NCBI RefSeq assembly: GCF_003086295.3
Contig: NC_092051.1
Span: 76,633,772-76,697,771, forward strand
Source of the DNA: Arachis hypogaea
Lineage: Eukaryota; Streptophyta; Magnoliopsida; Fabales; Fabaceae
DNA: 64,000 bases
Reading direction: 5' to 3'
Under the pieces are notes generated by a model. It saw only the letters and a program-made list of their open reading frames with translations. It was not told the DNA's origin and searched no databases. This document shows, in pieces, positions 57,543 through 64,000 of this stretch; within the stretch, counting starts at the first letter, position 1; each line of letters opens with the position of its first letter. The translations under genes and the position numbers were made by a program.

Positions 57543-59407
57543 ATGAATTCTCACTTTGGCTATGAGTGTAGCTCAAACTATGTTGTAGGAGATGAAGGCT
57601 TCAACGAGGATGTACATCAAGGAATTGGAGATCAAAGGTGGGAGGAGCCTCAAACACTTGATCAACCTCCATGGCAACAACCTCCACCAATGCACTATGA
57701 AGAAGTGCCGTTCTATGATGCATATCAATCCACTAGCTATGGTGAATTTCCTTGTGACTTCCAAGAACTACCACCATATGCCTATGAGACATATCCTCAA
57801 CATAGCCACACGTCATACTCACAAGCCTCATACCATCATTCTCCTCCATATGACCATAACTTATACACACCATATCAACCACCATTAGAATTACATGTAG
57901 AACAACCCCCATCCCAACACCAATACTCTCAAGAACCACAAATTCCACATACACCACCTCAAGATCTTCACCAACATGAACCACCTTCCGATTATAATAA
58001 TTCTTCCCTAACTAATGAATTTTATCTTCCAACACCATCTCCTGACGAAGCCTTCATGTTAGAACTGAGAGACCTTGAATCTCGTATTTTAAGGCGATAA
58101 GAGGAAGATGAAACCAAGTTCAAGGAGTTAAGAGTAAGGGTGGCCGGCATAATAGAAGCCGTGGGTCACCTAACATCTCACCTAAGCTCATGTGCCATAA
58201 GTACTTCCATTGTTGGATGCGGAGAAGCAACCCCAGAGCTTAGCAAGGATATGAACATGGAACTCCATGGTGAGGAAGAAGAATTGAATCAAGAACCACA
58301 ACAAGAAGAGAAGATAGAGATTAGCGAACAAAAGGAAGTGGTGGATGGATGTTTAGGATATGTTGAGTACATAAAGGAATCCCAAGTTGAGGAAACTTCC
58401 TCCAAGGAATGTGGAGGGAATATCAAAGAAAAGAGCAATATCGCAGGAGTAAACAATGAGTTAAAGGAAATTGATAAAGAAGTGGATTCCATCTCTAATG
58501 ATTTTTTGCCCACTTCGATCAACTCCCTTAACGATCCTGTTGAACCCTCCCCCAGTACATTGGAAAGCAAGGTTGAAGAGGGCTTGCAACCTCCAAAGCC
58601 TAATTCAAGTGAAGAACTGGAAGAAGTGCTCCAAGCAACAAACCTACCTATGATGATTCCGAATCAACATATGATCCTTTTGAGTTTGAAGAATCCTTCC
58701 CTAATTTGCTTAGACTTGATGATGAGGTAGACTTCACTAGACCTCCTATCTACGATGAGAGCGATGGGGAAGAAATAGAAGAAATTGGTGAAGAAGAAGG
58801 TGAACCTAAGGAGACTTGGCATGAGGGGGAACTTGAAGAACCTCACCAAGTGGTGGAAACCTCTAGAAAGGGATGGACGGGAGTAGAGCATGCTTTATCA
58901 CGATCTTTGGGAATTCCTCTACCTAGTTCGTCATCCGATCCTCCATTTGAGTGGGTAAAACTTCTAACTCACAGCTGTGTTATCCCACTTGAATATGGTT
59001 TGCTTGAAACGGATGGCCAACTCAGGGCGCTTTGTGGAATCAAGCGAAAAAGGAGGATGTTTAGTAGTTGGCATTCTAAATCTAGGCTCATTATGGTGGG
59101 AAGCTCGGAATTAGAGAGCATAGATTAGTGTAATGCTGAACTAAATGGGTCTAGGAGAGTAGAGTGGTGCTTCCATGAGAATTCTATTTTCTCGTCGCCC
59201 GGACAAAGTCAAGATAATCAACTAGAAGATGGGTGCGAGGACAAGATATGGGATCCTGGATTATCCTATGATAATCTTTCTTGGGAGCTCACGTCTTGGA
59301 AAGAACCTCACCAAAGCTTAATGAAGAAGGTTGGAACTTCTGACAACCGATTGAAGGACAAGCACTTGTGGAAGTTCAAGGATGGGTACAAGCATAAGCC
59401 ACCTTGA
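57543..59407 (+). pseudogene. Y/P/Q-rich plus acidic element ORF (best-preserved copy)
   Basis: It starts MNSHFGYECSSNYVVGDEGF. Residues 1 to about 185 are Y/P/Q/H-rich (QPPWQQPPPMHYEEVP, YAYETYPQHSHTSYSQAS, YHHSPPYDHNLYTPYQPP). One TAA at 58098 breaks the frame (ILRR*EEDETKFKE). The next part is acidic (GEEEELNQEPQQEEKIE, EVDSISNDFLPTSINSL). A one-base frameshift lies near 58645, then DPFEFEESFPNLLRLDDEVD and the conserved LLETDGQLRALCGIKRKRR. After a TAG at 59126 the same frame still reads GQSQDNQLEDGCEDKIWDPG to a stop at 59405. It lies between PBS and the post-ORF hairpin. No gag, protease or polymerase motif is visible. Function unknown. Confidence 0.75.
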
Positions 59408-59455
59408 CAAGGAGCCTCCCAATGTCCAACTTAAGGACTTAAACTAAAAGTGCTT

Positions 59456-59473
59456 GGTGGGAGACACCCCACC
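59456..59473 (+). other. Post-ORF hairpin (GGTGGG-AGACAC-CCCACC)
   Basis: Perfect 6-bp stem, preceded by AAGTGCTT, about 50 nt after the ORF end. Confidence 0.65.
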
Positions 59474-60310
59474 ATGGTAAACTCTTTCCATTCTCCTGTA
59501 GATATAATGAATGAATGAATTGGGTTCCCTTGTATATAGTTTCTTTATCTCTTGGTATATTTTCCTTTGTTTACTAAGGTGTTTATGCATTCTATGCTTT
59601 AATAAGGGATGAATTTATTTTTGAATTGAGTTTTTGCTTGAATTGCAAGTTTTCTCAAGTTGTTTGAAAATGCCTCTATGTCTCTAAATGTGCTTAATCT
59701 TACACCTTAGCTAGAGTTTTAGAAAAGGATGGAAAGTTATGAGGTCTTTTGATGCTCATAATAAAAAAAAAAGAAAAGAAAAAAAGAGAAAGCAAGCCAC
59801 GCGCAAGCGCAAAGTGCGCGCACGTCGGCTACGCATTTTAGTTTCCTGGGCCAAACACCAGAGAGTTGTGCCACTTTTGGGCCAACTCTGTGCCTCAACC
59901 CACGCAGACGCACGCTATACGCGTCCGCGTCACTCCCTGTTTTGCTGTTCACGCGTTGGCGTACTTCACGCCTCCGCGCCCCTCCAATAAGCTCAGCCAT
60001 CCACGCGAATGCGCATAGTGCGCGCGCGCGTCGATGTGTCTTAGCATCATCCAGGCCAAAGGACCCGGGAGTTGTGCCAACTCTGGGCCCCTTTTGTGCC
60101 TGCAGCCCAGCACATCCGCGCCGACGCGCACCTTTTGCGTCCGCGCCCATTCTGATTCCTTCATCTACGCGCAAGCGCGCATTGCGCTTTCGCGCCGTTC
60201 TTCCATTTCGCCTACCCACGCGAATGCGCACCTTACGCGCACGCGTGGATTCGAATTTTCGCTTACCCCAGAGACGCGAAGCCCTAGCGCATTCGCGCAT
60301 TACACCCTTT
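59474..60310. repeat. 3' region with CpG palindrome array
   Basis: 59474-59790 is AT-rich and empty. 59796-60300 carries many CACGCGAATGCGCA, GTGCGCGCGCG and TCCGCG units. Two related spacers (about 59845-59905 and 60050-60110) share GAGTTGTGCCA ... GGGCC ... TGTGCCT and make an imperfect tandem repeat of about 205 bp. A similar GAGTTGTGCC spacer is in the array of element M (minus, near 40735). The long frames through this array (for example 59737-60550) are products of its composition. Confidence 0.65.
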
Positions 60311-60624
60311 CCATCCCCAACGTTCCATTTTCCTTCTCCCACTATTCAACCCCCCCTCCATCATCAAACTTCTCCCAGTAACCACCTCACCTTCGGCGAG
60401 CACTCTAATCCCGTCGCCGCCGTCGACTACCATCACCACGCCGTCTTCTCCTTCTTCTCTCACTTTTCTTTCCTCCCTCTTTCACTGCCCCTCTGCTCTC
60501 TGCTTCTCACTGCCTCTGCGCAACCAGCGCCACCGCGGCCGCCATTGTGACCGGTTCTCCATCTCACTACTCCACTTCACCTTCTTCTTCCCCGTTCTGC
60601 TTCTTCTCTGTCTCTGCAACCAGG
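60311..60624 (+). other. Leader exon of the env-like gene (putative)
   Basis: C/T-rich sequence (TCTTCTCTCAC, CTTCCTCCC) with no long biased ORF, ending in AACCAG|GTTCCA. It looks like a plant 5' untranslated exon. The transcription start is not identifiable; it may lie within the palindrome array or farther upstream. Confidence 0.45.
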
Positions 60625-61987
60625 TTCCATACCTCCCTTGTTTTGCTTCATTTTACTGCTTATTGTTAATTACGTTAGTGTAGTTTGAATTAGCGTAGTT
60701 AGTTAGTTTAGTTTGATTTAGGTAGTTAGCGAATCTGGGCTGAGTAGTGGATTTAGGCATTGTTTAAATTTCCTTTTCTGTGAGGAACTGCTCTGTTTCA
60801 TTGCTGTCTCCATTCAAGCATTAACTTTACTTGGCTGCTGTTATTAAATGTTGCTTTACTCATGGATATTGGCTGCTCACTTGTTCATGATTGCTTTTTG
60901 GCTGATTTAGTTGAACTATTTCCTGTTGCTCTGCTTGCTGCTGTTGTGCTGCATTATTGGCTTGTTCACCCATCCATATGGATTCAGATCCGATTTCTGT
61001 GTTTCTAATTCCTTAATGAATTCATATGAAATTTGGTGCAAATGTTCAAATTTGGGAATTAGTCAATTTGCTGCTGAAATGCTGCCGGATTTTCATTAAC
61101 CACAGTTTTTGGTGTTAATCTTGTTTGATGACTGAAATAGCCCCTGGTTGATGAATTCTGCTCAATTAGAGTGCTGTTGCCTAAATGGTTTATGAAACTC
61201 CTCAAGAACAAGTCCTTTGGTCATGCTTTTCATATTCTTGCTTGTTATTCATGCTGATTTGCTTCTTTGCATTGCATAGTGAGCAAGCTTTTCGATTGAC
61301 CATCACTTGTGATTTCCTTAAAATTTTGTGCCTGTTTTGCAATAGACACATAAGTTTGAATGTTCTCATCTATGTGACCAAATAGTTCATTATGTTCATA
61401 CATAATCTCATTAAGTCACATAGACCATGAGGTTTCCAATTCACATTTGAACTTGTGACTTGTATGCATTGCTAAAGTTGGTGTTAAATATGCTTGATTT
61501 ACTTGTTTCTCAAGATTCTGATTTCACCAACATTACTAGTGATCCTTACATTGATTGATGGTTTGTTTCATATTAGCTATTTTCTAGCTATATCATATTT
61601 CATCATCAATGACTTGTTGCAACTCATGATTGTGAATGTGCTTACAACATTGGTTTGTGCAGTCCTTTCAGATTGAGATGGTTATTACCATATCACTGAT
61701 TTTCAAACTGATTTCTAACTCTAACTCATTTAACCAACTGACTCCTTTTGGTTTTCAACCTAACTCTTTTTGTCATTCTTTTGGATATGGTGCTTTCTGA
61801 ACTCAATTAACGAAGGATGTGCAAAACATGGTTTTAATTCTTGGTTTGAAGTCTGGTTTGAATTTTATATTCTGTTGCTTACATTCCAAGAAATCCTCTT
61901 TCCTTATTCACTTCATGAATATGCTTTGCTTTGAATGCTTTGTATCTACTTGGCTATAAGCTTATATTATATTATCTATGTTTTCAG
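60625..61987 (+). other. Putative intron before the env-like ORF
   Basis: T-rich sequence from GTTCCATACC to TATGTTTTCAG, directly before GATGTCAG. Its composition and borders fit a plant U2 intron of 1363 nt. Short frames inside are hydrophobic by T-richness only. Confidence 0.5.
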
Positions 61988-61988
61988 G

Positions 61989-63335
61989 ATGTCAGATAAA
62001 GGAAAGGCTATAGCCACTACTTCCAAAAAGAGGAAGCGCTCTAAGACCTCTACACCCTCACCATATGCTAAATATGCTAAGAATCCGCTAAATGATGAGG
62101 AAAAAGAAAATCAGTTACTTCCATCCACTGATCCAACCAAGTTTCCAAACCTCTACTGCGAACTACGCCTTTCTCGTTATGCAAAGACAAAGCTGAACAT
62201 TGAGAAGAAGCTGAATCTTCCCAATGATGTGAGGCGTGCCATAAACGCCCGTATTTCTGAGTTGGGATTGGATTTCATCGATAGGGACTTCGGACGGATT
62301 AACATTTCGTCGGTCAAGGAATTTTACTGTAACTTCTTCCGACAAGGCTTGGATTTAGTACACTTGAGGGGTAGAGAAATTATGATCACTGAGGATGCCT
62401 TAAAGGATGCGCTGCTCTGCAGAGTTGGTACTCCTGAGACTTGTGCCTACTAGCAGGCAGAGGTAGCTCTCCTCTCCATGACTTTTGACTATGAGGCGCT
62501 TAGCCGCGTGATTGCTACACCAGATGCTTCCTGGGTGATGGATTCGAGCAACACAAAGCCCAAGGGAATGCTATTTGCATATCTGACTAGGGAGGCTAGG
62601 ACCTGGCAGCAGATATTTGCCCACTATGTCTTCCCTACCACTCACTTCTCAGAGATTCTGATGGATATGCTAGTTTTGATTGGGTGTGTCATGGAGGGGA
62701 AGGAGGTGTATTTTCCCCGGTTGATTAGGCATAGCATGTGGAGAGCTCATATTCGCGGCTTGCTACTGTTCCCGACACTGGTTACTAGCTTAGCTGAGCT
62801 AGCTGATGTCCCGTGGGAGGACGATGACGTGACACCACCACCTCCAGATGACGATGACAAGGAAGTTACTATTCCCTGGGGTATATGGGTGCACGAGAAG
62901 CCCCCGACTAGCCGCCGTTCTCGAGCTAGAGCGGTAATCGAGGCAGCTAGACCTTCACCCTCCACAACAGCTAGACCTTCACCCTCCACAGCAGCTGGAC
63001 CTTCTTCTTCCACAGCAGCACCTGCACCACCATCAGCACCTGAGCCGACCTATCTGTTAGTGCAGCACCTTCTTCGCTTCATGGAGCGCTTCGAGCGTCG
63101 TGTTATGCGACGCCTCGACTGCTTAGACCAGGAGGCTGCATCACAGGGTATCGAGCTCCCTCCACTTCCAGAGTCTTCCGCCTCTGATGAGCAGGATCAG
63201 GAGGAGGAGCATGGTGCGGAGCCGACACAGCAGGAGGCACCACCAGTGACGCAGACCACCATTGAGGTCTAGCATGACATTCCGGAGCCATAGCCAGTGC
63301 CACCTCCAGTCCCACAGCCCGAGCCTGAGCATGAG
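61989..63335 (+). pseudogene. Env-like / plant transposon protein ORF with TAG interruptions
   Basis: It starts MSDKGKAIATTSKKRKRSKT (basic, nuclear-signal-like) at the splice acceptor. Then come FPNLYCELRLSRYAKTK, ARISELGLDFIDRD, VHLRGREIMITEDALKD, a TAG at 62451, and in the same frame QAEVALLSMTFDYEALS, LMDMLVLIGCVMEGKEVYFP, GLLLFPTLVTSLAELADVPW. A long P/S/T-rich section follows (ARPSPSTTARPSPSTAAGP), then a coiled-coil-like FMERFERRVMRRLDCL and an acidic tail. Further in-frame TAGs are at 63270 and 63291. Its core matches the env-like domain at 53142-53905. The product class is the plant transposon/env-like protein of Athila-type elements; its role is unproven. LTR S cuts the end at 63336. 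Confidence 0.75.
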
Positions 63336-64000
63336 TGATGTGCATAAACTTGTTATGCTACGATTTAGGAAATTGCACGATCGGCAAAATTCCTTCCGGC
63401 AAGTGCACCGGTTATCGTCAAGTAAAAACTCACAATAGAGTGAGGTCGAATCCCACAAGGATTGGTTGAGTGAGCAATTCGGATTAGAAGTATGTTCTAG
63501 TTGAGCGGAATCAAGATTTAGATGAGAATTGTGGAATGCAAAATTGCATGAATTAAAGAGCGAGAAGTTAAATTGCTGAAATTAAAAGGGATGGGGGTGA
63601 TTGCATGAATTTAATTGCAGAATGTAAAGAGAAAGTGGTAAATCAGAAATGGGAATTCATTGGGTGTTAGGAGATATTGAGATCTTCGAATCAAAACAAC
63701 TTTTATCCCTTCCTCAACCAATGCATTCATTAAATTTTGCTTGGCAATCTTATATGATTGGATCCCAATCCCTTGGCTCACCAATTCTCTCTAAAAACAA
63801 ACAAATTCCCAATCCCTTGGTTTAAATGTTCATAAGAAGAGATGATGCTCGATCACTGATTATACCACACAGTTTCATGAACCACAATTTGGTAGGATTA
63901 CATGTCACAATATCCATCCAAACCCCAATCCAATTCACTGTGAGAAAGCTTCTCTAGCATGAATCCTCCATTCCTTTCCCAAGGTTCCGAAGGATTCCAA
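63336..64000 (-). mobile_element. LTR (S), partial, continues past the window
   Basis: On the minus strand it ends GTTTATGCACATCA at 63336. It has GGGATTCGACC, hairpin 1 (CTCAC ... GTGAG, 63431-63446) and hairpin 2 (CCGG-TGCACTTG-CCGG, 63396-63411), like LTRs C and P. No PBS adjoins, so it is the 3' end of a minus LTR inserted in the env-like gene (flank ATGAG, 63331-63335). Confidence 0.75.

Noticed and set aside
59737..60550. Overlapping 202- and 201-codon frames on both strands
   Set aside because: They run through the CpG palindrome array and read as Arg/Ala-rich low complexity on both strands, so they come from GC-rich composition and not from a gene.

Overview
The window is almost entirely nested LTR retrotransposons of a plant nuclear genome. 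I see no intact host gene, rRNA, tRNA or CRISPR array. The LTR start TGATGAGCGGATAATTTATA and the gag-like proteins look to me like the FIDEL/Athila-type Ty3/gypsy elements of peanut (Arachis). That identification is from memory, about 0.7 confident. Ten primer-binding sites (PBS) are visible and all are complementary to the 3' end of plant tRNA-Asp (TGGCGCCGTTGCCGGGGA).

Layout. 1-7446: end of a FIDEL-like element (+) whose LTR is split by a 5.0-kb non-autonomous CACTA transposon (1021-6031, TSD CTC). 7447-22343: minus-strand FIDEL/Athila elements. They include a gag remnant, LTRs at 9255-10806, 13965-15944 and 20641-22343, a broken gag (11985-13707), and an uninterrupted gag (17090-18718) followed in frame, after one stop codon, by a retropepsin (16427-17089) with no pol. 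22344-25789: a minus element with a Y/P/Q-rich pseudo-ORF where gag should be. 25790-27867: 3' part of a plus element carrying a solo LTR (26006-27612, TSD ATGAA). 27868-45357: one large minus element whose two LTRs lie at 27868-29473 and 43751-45357. A plus element (31400-41974, TSD GTTAT) is nested in it, and that in turn holds a solo LTR (33086-34605, TSD ATAAT) and a minus element (36210 to about 41152). 45358-47299: unclassified non-coding sequence. 47300-50371: plus element with another Y/P/Q-rich ORF. 50372-53905: minus FIDEL-like LTR, 3' region and env-like pseudogene. 53906-63335: two nested plus elements. The inner one carries a Y/P/Q-rich plus acidic ORF, a hairpin, CpG-palindrome arrays, and an apparently intron-containing env-like gene. 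63336-64000: start of another minus LTR.

Coding parts. Only gag, protease and env-like pieces are recognisable; no reverse transcriptase, RNase H or integrase is encoded. Most elements would therefore depend on proteins supplied in trans. Several families replace gag by a disordered Y/P/Q-rich protein with an acidic C-terminal part.

The most unusual content is non-coding. Small RNA hairpins recur at fixed positions in otherwise dissimilar families and change in a compensatory way: an ACGACC-stem-GGUUA element in the LTR, a second LTR hairpin just upstream, a GGGAGRCA hairpin after the ORF, and a TGCA hairpin before a purine tract. LTRs and 3' regions also carry dense CpG palindrome arrays in AT-rich surroundings.
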